From the NCBI GenBank assembly GCA_014384565.1, contig JACNFO010000013.1, positions 1-34,997 on the forward strand: 34,997 nt of DNA, in the 5' to 3' direction. Of the stretch, positions 16,925 through 25,644 are shown in pieces (the first letter of the stretch is position 1; each line of letters opens with the position of its first letter). The DNA is from Candidatus Pseudothioglobus aerophilus. Lineage in GTDB: Bacteria > Pseudomonadota > Gammaproteobacteria > PS1 > Pseudothioglobaceae. The notes under the pieces are model-generated. The model made no database searches. It was not told where the DNA came from and worked only from the letters and a program-made list of their open reading frames with translations. Position numbers and translations under genes: made by a program.

Positions 16925-18010
16925 TTATCGAATCTTTATACTGGCTAAACTAATTAAAACCAAAATCAGGGTAATTATCCAAAACCTCACAATAATTTTT
17001 GGCTCTTTAAGTCCTTTTTTTTCATAGTGATGATGCAGTGGCGCCATTAAAAAGATTCTTTTTTGAGTGCGCTTAAAGTAGCCTATTTGGATAATTACTG
17101 ATAAGGTTTCAGCAACAAATATACCACCCATTAGAATTAACAGTATCTCCTGGTGAACAATAATAGCAATAACCCCTAAAATTGCTCCTAAAGAGAGCGA
17201 TCCAGTGTCACCCATAAATATTTCAGCTGGGTAGGTATTAAACCAAAGAAAGCCAAAGCCAGCCCCTACTAATGCTGCGCATAGTACAAATATTTCACCT
17301 GTTCCTGGCATGAATGGCATATTCAGATAACCTGAGAAATTATAATTTCCCCCAATATAAGCAAAAACTGCAAGTGCTCCACTGATTAAAATAACAGGCA
17401 TGATTGCCAGGCCATCTAGACCATCGGTAAGATTGACAGAATTTGAGCTTCCAACAAGTGCAAACCAGCCAATAATTAAAAAAGCAAGCGCATTAAGCGG
17501 AATAATAAGGTCTTTGAAGAATGGAATCAATAACTCTGCGCCAATAGTTTTAGAATTTAAGCTCAGGAGCCACACACAAATTATTATTGCGCTAATCGAC
17601 TGCGCTAGGATTTTTTGTCTTCGACTTAGGCCATCTGAGTTTTGTTTTTTAATTTTTAGATAGTCATCGATAAAGCCAATTGAGCTAAAAAGAAGAGCTG
17701 TAACAATTACTATCCAGAGGAATGGGTTGTCCCAGTCGCCCCAAATAAGGACACTGATAAAAAAAGCAAAAAGGATTAGGACTCCACCCATAGTTGGGGT
17801 CCCTGCTTTTTCTAGGTGTGTTTCTGGGCCATCATTACGAATCACTTGACCAATCTGATAATGCTGAAGTTTTGAAATAATCCATTTGCCAAGAACTAAT
17901 GTGATAAGAAGGGCGGTCATCATTGCAAATACAGCCCTAACAGTTAAATAGCTTAGAACATTAAAGCCAGTATCTAATGAGGAAAGAAAGCTTAATATTT
18001 CTAAAAACAT
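16925..18010 (-). CDS. mraY: Phospho-N-acetylmuramoyl-pentapeptide-transferase
   Basis: A 361-residue inner-membrane enzyme with about ten helices that transfers phospho-MurNAc-pentapeptide to undecaprenyl phosphate, forming lipid I. It has the key residues Asp115-Asp116 (IGFIDDYLK), [13 protein letters not shown] (193-205), Asp268 in [14 protein letters not shown] and the His cluster [13 protein letters not shown]. Length equals E. coli MraY (360). In most gammaproteobacteria mraY lies in the dcw cluster between murF and murD. Here it is between a PPIase (2-base gap) and dcd (34-base gap), so it has been moved out of that cluster. The sequence itself looks fully functional. Confidence 0.95.
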   Translation of the reverse strand: MFLEILSFLSSLDTGFNVLSYLTVRAVFAMMTALLITLVLGKWIISKLQHYQIGQVIRNDGPETHLEKAGTPTMGGVLILFAFFISVLIWGDWDNPFLWIVIVTALLFSSIGFIDDYLKIKKQNSDGLSRRQKILAQSISAIIICVWLLSLNSKTIGAELLIPFFKDLIIPLNALAFLIIGWFALVGSSNSVNLTDGLDGLAIMPVILISGALAVFAYIGGNYNFSGYLNMPFMPGTGEIFVLCAALVGAGFGFLWFNTYPAEIFMGDTGSLSLGAILGVIAIIVHQEILLILMGGIFVAETLSVIIQIGYFKRTQKRIFLMAPLHHHYEKKGLKEPKIIVRFWIITLILVLISLASIKIR

Positions 18011-18012
18011 TT

Positions 18013-19005
18013 CTATTTATCCTTTGCAGAGATCAGAATTAGCTCAAATATTATGAATGAGTCTTGAGGTATGTTGCCACTTGGAGCGTCACCAAAGACA
18101 TATTCATAGGTTGCAATAATAGTGCGCTCTTCTCCAATAGACATTGCTTGAATATTTTCCTCAATAATTCTAATTATCTCACCGCTTCCAAGCGTGAAGT
18201 CAATTGCACTTCCTGGCGCGCGCATTATTTGTCCGCTGTTAGCTTTTAATGCTATATCAACTGAAACAAGCTGACCCTGATTTACTAGATTGCCATTACC
18301 TTTTTTATTAATTCTTGTAAAGTAACCTAAATCATTTTTTATGGCGTCTGGATAAGCGGAAGTAGCATAGCCTTCAAATTCAATTTGTCGCAAGGCTTGT
18401 TGCGCAATAATTCCTTCATTTGCTTTTGCTAGTCGATCATTAAATGAGTCCTCATTAGCAACAAATTCATTTGCTTCGTCACCAATTCGCTTAATTCTTA
18501 CAGTCTCCAAAGTATCACCTTTTTCAATGGAATTTACAACGTCCATGCCCTCAACGACATGACCAAAAACGGTGTGCTTACCATCCAGCCATGGAGTTGG
18601 CACGTGAGTAATAAAAAATTGCGATCCATTTGTTGCTGGTCCAGAGTTAGCCATTGATAGGATTCCAGGCTTGTCATGCATTAAGTCGGTAAATTCATCT
18701 GCAAATCGATACCCAGGGCCGCCAGTCCCATCTCCCTTGGGATCTCCACCTTGGATCATGAAGTCGTCTATTACTCTATGAAAAAATATACCATCATAAA
18801 AAGGAACGCCAATATCCTTGTTACTTTTTTTAGTGCCTTCTGATAATGCAATAAAGTTGATTACAGTTAGCGGCGCTTTTTTATATGCCAGCTCAACAAC
18901 TATTTTTCCTTTGTTGGTCTGCAAATGTGCATAAATTCCATCATTAGTTATAGCAAATGATATAGAAGAAAATAATAATGAAAAAACAACTAAAAATACT
19001 CTCAT
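18013..19005 (-). CDS. Secreted cyclophilin-FKBP dual peptidyl-prolyl isomerase
   Basis: A 330-residue predicted periplasmic protein. The start at 19,005 is preferred over an upstream ATG at 19,047 because it gives a clean signal peptide ([18 protein letters not shown]) with AGGG before it. Residues 21-175 form a complete cyclophilin: [20 protein letters not shown] (catalytic Arg77), [20 protein letters not shown], and [20 protein letters not shown] helical linker follows (about 180-235). Residues 240-328 resemble an FKBP domain: [55 protein letters not shown]. Two PPIase folds in one chain are uncommon but known. It is first in the mraY-dcd-prfC operon, suggesting envelope folding. Whether the FKBP half is catalytic is unclear. 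Confidence 0.85.
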   Translation of the reverse strand: MRVFLVVFSLLFSSISFAITNDGIYAHLQTNKGKIVVELAYKKAPLTVINFIALSEGTKKSNKDIGVPFYDGIFFHRVIDDFMIQGGDPKGDGTGGPGYRFADEFTDLMHDKPGILSMANSGPATNGSQFFITHVPTPWLDGKHTVFGHVVEGMDVVNSIEKGDTLETVRIKRIGDEANEFVANEDSFNDRLAKANEGIIAQQALRQIEFEGYATSAYPDAIKNDLGYFTRINKKGNGNLVNQGQLVSVDIALKANSGQIMRAPGSAIDFTLGSGEIIRIIEENIQAMSIGEERTIIATYEYVFGDAPSGNIPQDSFIIFELILISAKDK

Positions 19006-19136
19006 AATAACCCTAGAAATAAAATGATTAATGATACCCAAAATCATCTTTATTTTTACTCTGATACGTTAAAATATGCATCTAATAAATAGAAGATACA
19101 GCTTCATTGGCTGTGTTAAATTATTATCTAACTTGA

Positions 19137-19391
<255 letters not shown>

Positions 19392-19395
19392 AGCC

Positions 19396-20505
19396 CTACA
19401 GCGTCTTTTTTAGTGCGGACAAACAAAGTTCTATATTCTCTTTTCTTGAAGTATAGCCCATAAGTCCAATGCGCCATATCTTTCCTGCCAAATTACCAAG
19501 GCCAGCGCCGATTTCCATATTGTAATCATTTAATAAAGTGGTGCGAATTTCAGCGTCATTTACTCCTTCAGGAATGAATACACTATTTAGCTGAGGCAGT
19601 CTGCTAGACTTTTCAACCAAGTAACTAATGCCAAGCTCACCTAAGCCATCTCTAAGTAACTGGTGATTTTGTTGGTGTCGATTCCATGAGTTTTCAAGCC
19701 CCTCTTCACAAAGCATGACTAAAGATTCATGAAGGCCATAGAGAGTATTGACTGGAGCTGTATGGTGGTATGCACGCTTTGAGCCTTTACCCCAATAACC
19801 CATCACTAAATTAAGATCCAAAAACCAGCTTGTTACAGGCGTTTTTCGATTACTAATTTTATGGACTGCTTTTTCACTAAAGCTAACTGGTGACAGCCCT
19901 GGCATAGCAGAAAGACATTTTTGAGACCCAGAATAGATTGCGTCAATACCCCAGTCATCCACTCTTAATTCTGAGCCTACTAGTGAGGTCACTGCATCAA
20001 CAATAGTTAAGCAATTATGCTTATTGGCGATCTCACAAAGTAATTTTGCATCCGACAAGGCGCCTGTTGACGTTTCTGCATGAACAAATGCAACAATTTT
20101 AGTGTCAGGATTTTCAGTTAAGCACTGCTCAAGTTTTTGAGGGCTAACGGGCGTTCCCCAGTCATCTTCAATGATTATTACTTGGCCACCAATTCGAGTT
20201 ACATTTTCTTTCATTCTAGATCCAAAGACGCCGTTGATACAAACTATAACCTTATCTCCAGGCTCTACAAGATTTACAAAGCAGGCCTCCATTCCAGCCG
20301 AGCCGGGCGCAGATATTGGCATTGTTAATGCATTCTCAGTCATGAAGGCATACTGCAGCATCTCTTTAATTTCATCCATCATGTCAATAAAAGCAGGGTC
20401 TAGATGGCCAATGGTTGTTTTTGCCATTGCATTAAGGATTCTTGGGTGAACATCTGAGGGGCCAGGTCCCATGAGAGTTCTTGAAGGAGGGTTAAATGAT
20501 TTCAT
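19396..20505 (-). CDS. Alanine/serine-glyoxylate aminotransferase (class V)
   Basis: A 369-residue PLP enzyme of the AGXT/SgaA family, which makes glycine from glyoxylate using alanine or serine as amino donor. It begins with the family lead LMGPGPSDVHPRIL and has APGSAGMEA (PLP phosphate), HAETSTGAL, VDAVTSLVGSEL (Asp170) and the Schiff-base Lys196 in YSGSQKCLSAMPG. The sequence around this lysine is more like alanine-glyoxylate transaminase than Methylobacterium SgaA (Gly-His-Lys), so the preferred donor is open; a ureidoglycine-glyoxylate role is less likely, as no purine-catabolism genes are seen. It is divergent from glcD, which supplies glyoxylate, and the malyl-CoA lyase locus 12 kb away also makes glyoxylate. 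Confidence 0.88.
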   Translation of the reverse strand: MKSFNPPSRTLMGPGPSDVHPRILNAMAKTTIGHLDPAFIDMMDEIKEMLQYAFMTENALTMPISAPGSAGMEACFVNLVEPGDKVIVCINGVFGSRMKENVTRIGGQVIIIEDDWGTPVSPQKLEQCLTENPDTKIVAFVHAETSTGALSDAKLLCEIANKHNCLTIVDAVTSLVGSELRVDDWGIDAIYSGSQKCLSAMPGLSPVSFSEKAVHKISNRKTPVTSWFLDLNLVMGYWGKGSKRAYHHTAPVNTLYGLHESLVMLCEEGLENSWNRHQQNHQLLRDGLGELGISYLVEKSSRLPQLNSVFIPEGVNDAEIRTTLLNDYNMEIGAGLGNLAGKIWRIGLMGYTSRKENIELCLSALKKTL

Positions 20506-20621
20506 AAGTTTTTTTTAAGGAAATATAATTAATAACTCTTTATAATGTTTTTCAGTCCTGAGCATTATCCATAGATGCTGTGTAAATAGTTTTTAATAAT
20601 ATTCATAGCAACTTGAACTAT

Positions 20622-20653
20622 ATTAATTGAGCTACTAATTAATTAAGCTACTA
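20622..20653. repeat. Tandem 16-bp repeat upstream of glcD
   Basis: Two adjacent 16-base units, 20622-20637 and 20638-20653, read ATTAATT(G/A)AGCTACTA and differ at one base only. They lie in the 206-base gap between the divergent aminotransferase and glcD genes, about 60 bases before the glcD ATG. A TTGAGC (20628-20633) and TATAGG (20652-20657) with an 18-base spacer could be the glcD promoter, in which case the repeats cover it and may be binding sites for a regulator. Confidence 0.5.
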
Positions 20654-20711
20654 TAGGCATAAGTTAATAGAGAACATCAATATTAACAATGATCATTTAA
20701 ATGTAAGTTAT

Positions 20712-22142
20712 ATGTCAATTATTTCCGAGTTAACCAAGGCTTTGCCAAAAAATTCAGTCATATCTGGGGAAGAGAATACTCGTCCTTTCGAATGCGATGG
20801 CCTGAGTGTTTATAAACAAAAGCCCTTAGCTGTTACCTTGCCTAGTAGTGTTGATCAAATTAAAAAAGTTTTGGAGATTTGTAAGAAAAATAATACCCCT
20901 GTGGTTACAAGAGGCGCAGGGACAGGGCTATCTGGAGGCGCTTTACCGCTTAAAGATAGTGTCGTTCTGGGACTTTCAAAGCTAACCCGCATCCTCTCTA
21001 TTGATCCAGAAGCGCAAACAGCAATAGTTGAGCCAGGAGTTCGTAATAGTGCTATTAGTGAGGCAGTTGAAGAGTATGGTTTGTATTATGCGCCAGACCC
21101 TTCTTCTCAAATAGCGTGTACTATTGGTGGAAATGTTGCAGAGAATTCTGGTGGTGTTCATTGTCTTAAGTATGGACTAACAGTTCAAAACTTAGAGGCA
21201 GTAAAAATATTGACAATAGACGGTGAAGAGTTGTTTTTTTCGAGGCAAGATGAAGGTATGGGTTTATTGGCATTAATGACGGGATCAGAAGGCCTTTTGG
21301 GTGTTATATCTGAAATTACTGTTAAGCTGACTAAAAAACCACAAGTAGCAAAACTTGTGATGGCTGGTTTTGATAGTGTTAGAGATTGTGCTAATACAGT
21401 AGCAGAAATTATTAAGATTGGAGTTATCCCAGCCGGGCTTGAGATGATGGATCAATTTGCCATTGAAGCTTCTGAGGCCTTTGCTCAAGCAGGATACCCA
21501 TTAGGCGCTAAGGCACTATTACTGTGTGAGTTAGATGGCTCTAAAGACTTGGTAAAGGAAGATTTAAATAAAGTTATTAATATACTTTCTAAAGCCTCTT
21601 CTGTAAGAGTGTCAGAAAATGAAGAGGAGCGCTTACTTTTTTGGAAGGGAAGGAAGTCAGCATTTCCTGCGGTCGGCAGGTTATCTCCTGATTACTACTG
21701 TATGGATGGCACAATTCCAAAAAGATATCTTGCTGATGTTCTGGAAAAGATAAGCAGCCTTTCAGCAATATATGAGCTAAGAGTTGCAAATGTTTTTCAT
21801 GCCGGTGATGGCAACTTACACCCTTTAATTCTATATGATGCCGCTCAGCAAGGAGAGCTTGAGAAAGCAGAAGGCTTTGGTAATGACATCCTCAAGTTAT
21901 GTGTTGATATGGGTGGATCAATTACTGGTGAACACGGCGTGGGAATTGAGAAATTAGATGCCATGTGTCATCAATATAATAGTTCAGAGCTAGAGATTTT
22001 TCATCAAATTAAGGCGGTCTTTGATCCCCATTCTCTTCTTAATCCTGGAAAGGCTGTGCCTACGCTTCATCGCTGTGCTGAATTAGGAAATATGCATGTT
22101 CACAATGGCAATTTACCTCACCCTGAATTGGAGCGCTTCTAG
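20712..22142 (+). CDS. glcD: Glycolate oxidase, FAD-linked subunit GlcD
   Basis: A 476-residue flavoprotein of the PCMH/VAO superfamily and the catalytic subunit of the GlcDEF complex that oxidises glycolate to glyoxylate. The FAD-binding segment is PVVTRGAGTGLSGGALP (near residue 65), followed by PDPSSQIACTIGGNVAENSG and GSEGLLGVISEITVKL. The C-terminal half has VFHAGDGNLHPLI and GSITGEHGVGIEKLDAM, with the metal/substrate histidines, and it closes with FDPHSLLNPGKAVPT. E. coli GlcD is 499 residues. The gene heads a run with glcE (2-base gap) and glcF (overlapping). D-lactate dehydrogenases are close relatives, but the presence of E and F subunits favours glycolate. Confidence 0.93.
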   Translation: MSIISELTKALPKNSVISGEENTRPFECDGLSVYKQKPLAVTLPSSVDQIKKVLEICKKNNTPVVTRGAGTGLSGGALPLKDSVVLGLSKLTRILSIDPEAQTAIVEPGVRNSAISEAVEEYGLYYAPDPSSQIACTIGGNVAENSGGVHCLKYGLTVQNLEAVKILTIDGEELFFSRQDEGMGLLALMTGSEGLLGVISEITVKLTKKPQVAKLVMAGFDSVRDCANTVAEIIKIGVIPAGLEMMDQFAIEASEAFAQAGYPLGAKALLLCELDGSKDLVKEDLNKVINILSKASSVRVSENEEERLLFWKGRKSAFPAVGRLSPDYYCMDGTIPKRYLADVLEKISSLSAIYELRVANVFHAGDGNLHPLILYDAAQQGELEKAEGFGNDILKLCVDMGGSITGEHGVGIEKLDAMCHQYNSSELEIFHQIKAVFDPHSLLNPGKAVPTLHRCAELGNMHVHNGNLPHPELERF

Positions 22143-22144
22143 CT

Positions 22145-22708
22145 ATGAGCTCAATTTCAGAAATGCAGCACAAAGTAAGGCAAGCTAATAAACTCAGAAT
22201 TACTAATAATGATAAAGATAGTGAAGAAGAGCAATTAAATATGTCTTCCTATTCAGGGGTAGTTGAATACTTCCCAGAAGAGTTAGTCATTACCTTAAAG
22301 GCGGGGACAACTATTGATGAAGTAAATAAGATTTTGTCAAAAAATAATCAAGCCTTAGCTTTTTTTACCGATGACTCTAAAAAAACAATTGGGTCCTTGT
22401 ATGCAACATCTGGAGCAGAATTTTCAGATAGTGTTTTAGGCGTTCAGATAATTAACGGTAAGGGCGAACTGCTAAATTTTGGTGGCCAGGTTATGAAAAA
22501 TGTTGCTGGTTATGATGTATCTCGCCTCTTGGTTGGCTCAATGGGTCGTTTGGCAATAATAACCCAAATTAGCTTAAAGATCTTGCCTGAAAAGGTAGCA
22601 GTTCAGTTCCATAAAAAACCATCAATAAAAAATAAAGAGTCTTTGTCAAGAGAGCAAGTTGAAATTAAGTTAAAAAAAGTATTTGATCCTTATGGAGTTT
22701 TTATCTAA
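22145..22708 (+). CDS. glcE: Glycolate oxidase subunit GlcE, strongly shortened
   Basis: A 187-residue protein in the position of GlcE, which is about 350 residues in E. coli. Residues 33-148 match the FAD-domain core: SYSGVVEYFPEELVITLKAG, VLGVQIINGKGELLNFGGQV and VMKNVAGYDVSRLLVGSMG. The last ten residues (KKVFDPYGVF) match the GlcE C-terminus. The roughly 150-residue cap domain between them is replaced by a 20-residue linker. The N-terminal Gly-rich FAD loop (GSNSK in E. coli) is replaced by ITNNDKDSEEE, and the Gly-Gly/GPRR loop is shortened to GSLYATSG, so flavin binding is doubtful. Ends fit glcD (2-base gap) and glcF (1-base overlap), so it is not a frameshift remnant. It is probably a structural subunit. 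Confidence 0.82.
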   Translation: MSSISEMQHKVRQANKLRITNNDKDSEEEQLNMSSYSGVVEYFPEELVITLKAGTTIDEVNKILSKNNQALAFFTDDSKKTIGSLYATSGAEFSDSVLGVQIINGKGELLNFGGQVMKNVAGYDVSRLLVGSMGRLAIITQISLKILPEKVAVQFHKKPSIKNKESLSREQVEIKLKKVFDPYGVFI

Positions 22709-23862
22709 TGCATGCAGAGCTTAATCAGCCATCGATCACACAACATGAAAATGACATTGCTAGCCAAGTCATTGCATCATGTGTGCACTGTGGTTTTTGT
22801 TTGCCAACCTGTCCGACCTATCAAATTTCAGGAGATGAGCTTGATTCTCCAAGAGGTCGAATTTATTTAATAAAGTCAGCACTTGAAAATAATGAATATA
22901 GCTCTAAATCTCTAAAGCATTTAGATCAGTGCCTTACTTGTCGCTCCTGTGAAACAACGTGCCCTTCGGGCGTTGAATACGGCAAGCTGCTTGAGGTTGG
23001 CCGTAATTTTATAGAGCCTAAAAGATCAATCCTGCAAACACTTTATCGATTTTCAGTAAGAAAGGTTCTTTCAACACCTTTAATTTTTAAACCGGTAGGT
23101 TATTTTTTTCGACACTCTAAAATTATTTCAAAACCAATTAAGCCTAAAAAGGTAAAGTCCACAGTGCTACTTTTAGGGGGTTGTGTGCAGCCAACACTAG
23201 CACCTAATATTAATCATAGCATAAAAAATATTTTAGCTAAATTAGATGTAAGAGTTTTAGAGGGAAGTCAAAGTGATTGTTGTGGTGCTTTAGATCAGCA
23301 CTTGGCTGCTCCAAAAGATGCTTTATCAAAAGTGAAGCGTAATATTGATAAATGGACTCTAGAGCTTGAATCAAATGCAGAGGCTATTATTTCCAGCGCG
23401 AGTGGATGCGGGGTCATGGTAAAGGATTATCCAAGCCTATTTGAGGAGTCAGATCCATATTTTGAGAAGGCTAAAAAAATTTCATCAAAAACTCAAGATA
23501 TTGCAGAATATCTAGCAAATCAAGATTTGAGTGGCCTGCAATTATCAGAGCTAAATATCTCCTATCATGAGCCATGCACTTTACAACATGGCCAAAAATT
23601 AGGTGGACTTGTTGAGTCAATCCTCTCGCAGTTTGGCTATCTTAAAGCTCCAATTAAGGATTCACATATCTGCTGTGGCTCTGCGGGAACATATTCAATC
23701 TTTGAAACTGAAATATCAAATAAATTAATGATAAATAAACTTGAAAATTTAAATGCTTCTCAGCCAGAGATTATAGTTACTAGTAATATAGGTTGTTTGA
23801 TGCATCTTCAAAAAGGCAGTTCAGTCCCTGTGAAGCATTGGGTGGAGTTGTTAGATGTCTAG
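22708..23862 (+). CDS. glcF: Glycolate oxidase iron-sulfur subunit GlcF
   Basis: A 384-residue iron-sulfur subunit that passes electrons from the GlcD flavin to the quinone pool. The N-terminal part has two [4Fe-4S] motifs, CVHCGFCLPTCPTY (about residues 25-38) and CLTCRSCETTCPSGV (about 77-91). Two CCG (DUF3390/heterodisulfide-reductase) domains follow, seen as GGCVQPTLAPN plus SDCCGALDQH, and YHEPCTLQHGQ plus HICCGSAGTYS. E. coli GlcF is 407 residues. Its ATG shares one base with the glcE stop, and its last 8 bases overlap the rlmD start, so it is translationally coupled on both sides. The GlcF identity is firm; the related LutA/LldE families lack this GlcDE context. Confidence 0.92.
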   Translation: MHAELNQPSITQHENDIASQVIASCVHCGFCLPTCPTYQISGDELDSPRGRIYLIKSALENNEYSSKSLKHLDQCLTCRSCETTCPSGVEYGKLLEVGRNFIEPKRSILQTLYRFSVRKVLSTPLIFKPVGYFFRHSKIISKPIKPKKVKSTVLLLGGCVQPTLAPNINHSIKNILAKLDVRVLEGSQSDCCGALDQHLAAPKDALSKVKRNIDKWTLELESNAEAIISSASGCGVMVKDYPSLFEESDPYFEKAKKISSKTQDIAEYLANQDLSGLQLSELNISYHEPCTLQHGQKLGGLVESILSQFGYLKAPIKDSHICCGSAGTYSIFETEISNKLMINKLENLNASQPEIIVTSNIGCLMHLQKGSSVPVKHWVELLDV

Positions 23863-25177
23863 AGGTAGAAAGTTAAAGAGTAAAATTTATGAAATTGAGA
23901 TTGAGTCATTATCCCATGAAGGCAGAGGTATCTCTCATAGTGACAACAAAGTTATCTTTACTCGAGGGGCTTTACCTGGAGAAAAGGTTATTGCATCGCG
24001 TACGCTCTCAAGAGCAAAATTTGAAGAGGCTGATGTTGTCGAAATAATTGAATCATCACCAGATAGAGTTGAGGCAAAGTGTGCTGTTTATGGGATATGC
24101 GGTGGTTGCTCATTTCAGCACCTTTCATCTGAAAATCAAATAATTGCAAAGCAGAGTTGGCTTCAAAGTGCGTTTATTGGTCAAGCCAAGACTGAGCCTA
24201 AAAACTGGCTCGAGCCCATGCAGGTTCAGAGTTGGGGGTATCGCCGCAAAGCCCGATTGGGCGTTCGCTATGTTGCCAAAAAAGAAAAAGTTCTTGTTGG
24301 TTTTAGAGAAAGAAAGTCTTCATTTATAACTGTGATGAGCCGCTGTGAGGTTTTACATCCGTCGCTTGGTGGTAATCTAGAAATAATTGCAGAGTGTATT
24401 GGTAAGCTTAGTATTAGGGAGCATATTCCTCAGATTGAGGCTGCAATTTCGGAGTCACATACAATATTAATTTTAAGGCATCTACAACCTTTGACTGAGG
24501 CTGATGAAGCTACATTAAAAGAGTGCGGTGAAAAATTATCAATAACTTGGTATACGCAAAGTGGAGGGTTAGACACCATCAAGCCCCTGATCGAGGCTGT
24601 AACTCTAACTTACTCTATTCCTGATCATAAGATTGAAATGGAATTTTTACCGAATGACTTTACGCAAGTTAATTTTGCGCTTAATCAAAAAATGATTAAC
24701 CTTGCGATTGGATTGCTCGAATTGAATGATCAAGATAGTGTTCTTGATCTTTTCTGTGGGCTTGGTAACTTTACGCTTCCTATTTCAAAATATGTGGAAA
24801 AAATTGTTGGAATAGAGGGTGATAAAGGTTTGGTCGAGAGAGCTAAAGCCAATGCTGATGCTAATGGAATTACTAATGCTTCATTTTATAAGGCAGACCT
24901 TTCTGAAGATGTATCAGGCTCTGAATGGTTTAGAGGTCAAAAATACAATAAAGCTCTAATTGATCCAGCTAGAACTGGGGCAATTGAGATTGTTGAGCTT
25001 CTACCAAAATTAAATATTGAGCGATTAGTTTATGTTTCATGTAATCCATCAACCTTAGCTAGAGATACCGCTCGATTAATTGAGTTGGGCTTTACTTTGG
25101 TGAGTGCGGGCGTGATGGATATGTTTCCGCAAACTGCGCATGTAGAGTCAATTGCACTTTTTACTCGCAAAAAATAA
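23855..25177 (+). CDS. rlmD: 23S rRNA (uracil-5-)-methyltransferase RlmD
   Basis: A 440-residue TrmA/RumA-family enzyme that methylates C5 of U1939 in 23S rRNA. An N-terminal TRAM domain (residues 9-68) is followed by the [4Fe-4S] cysteines Cys76, Cys82 and Cys85 (KCAVYGICGGCSFQH), with a fourth at VMSRCEVLHP. The SAM site is VLDLFCGLGNFTLPIS, and the nucleophilic Cys and base are in VYVSCNPSTLARD near residue 388. The iron-sulfur motif separates RlmD from TrmA. Length matches E. coli RlmD (433). It overlaps glcF by 8 bases, so its expression is tied to the glycolate oxidase operon, though no functional link is obvious. Confidence 0.92.
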   Translation: MSRGRKLKSKIYEIEIESLSHEGRGISHSDNKVIFTRGALPGEKVIASRTLSRAKFEEADVVEIIESSPDRVEAKCAVYGICGGCSFQHLSSENQIIAKQSWLQSAFIGQAKTEPKNWLEPMQVQSWGYRRKARLGVRYVAKKEKVLVGFRERKSSFITVMSRCEVLHPSLGGNLEIIAECIGKLSIREHIPQIEAAISESHTILILRHLQPLTEADEATLKECGEKLSITWYTQSGGLDTIKPLIEAVTLTYSIPDHKIEMEFLPNDFTQVNFALNQKMINLAIGLLELNDQDSVLDLFCGLGNFTLPISKYVEKIVGIEGDKGLVERAKANADANGITNASFYKADLSEDVSGSEWFRGQKYNKALIDPARTGAIEIVELLPKLNIERLVYVSCNPSTLARDTARLIELGFTLVSAGVMDMFPQTAHVESIALFTRKK

Positions 25178-25230
25178 GTATTAAAGTATGATAATATTAG
25201 ATAAGATTTTAATTTCTATGGGAGAGATTA

Positions 25231-25644
25231 ATGAGCTATAAGCGTAACTTGTTGCCAAAAATGGCTAGGGAAAGACTTAAAGAAAATCCAGAGGCTGTAT
25301 TGATTGATGTTAGAACACGTGCTGAACATAAGTATGTCGGCTATCCAGAAAATTCAATTCTTATTCCTTGGTTTGATGAGCCGGATTTAAAACCTGATCC
25401 AGAGGCTTTTTATGAGTCAGTTCTGAATGAACTCGGAGATCGAAGTGAAATATTGAATACTGAACTGATTTTTATATGCAGAAGTGGATTCAGATCAAAT
25501 GAGGCTTTGAAGTGCCTTCAAAGTAATGGCTTTACTTGTCTTTCCCATGTTGCTAGTGGGTTTGAGGGTGACTTGGATGAAAACGATCATCGAGGTAACC
25601 TTAATGGTTGGCGACACGACGGTATGCCTTGGTTTCAAGGCTAA
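25231..25644 (+). CDS. Rhodanese-like domain protein
   Basis: A 137-residue single rhodanese domain. AVLIDVRTRAEHKYVGYPEN is the usual opening and FICRSGFRSNEALKCLQ contains the active-site Cys loop (CRSGFRS, six residues as in sulfurtransferases). The C-terminal GNLNGWRHDGMPW is seen in a subgroup of standalone proteobacterial rhodaneses in which the substrate inserts near this loop. No signal peptide is present, so it is cytosolic. It could transfer sulfane sulfur, but the donor and acceptor are unknown. A GGGAGAG ribosome site precedes the ATG, 53 bases after rlmD. Its TAA stop shares bases with the convergent uvrD TAG (CTAA, 25641-25644). Confidence 0.88.
   Translation: MSYKRNLLPKMARERLKENPEAVLIDVRTRAEHKYVGYPENSILIPWFDEPDLKPDPEAFYESVLNELGDRSEILNTELIFICRSGFRSNEALKCLQSNGFTCLSHVASGFEGDLDENDHRGNLNGWRHDGMPWFQG

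Noticed and set aside
22145-22708. glcE as a frameshifted or truncated pseudogene
   Set aside because: The reading frame is continuous, both the FAD core and the C-terminal motif are in one frame, and there is no leftover GlcE-like sequence in other frames because glcF starts at once. An internal deletion kept in frame explains it better.
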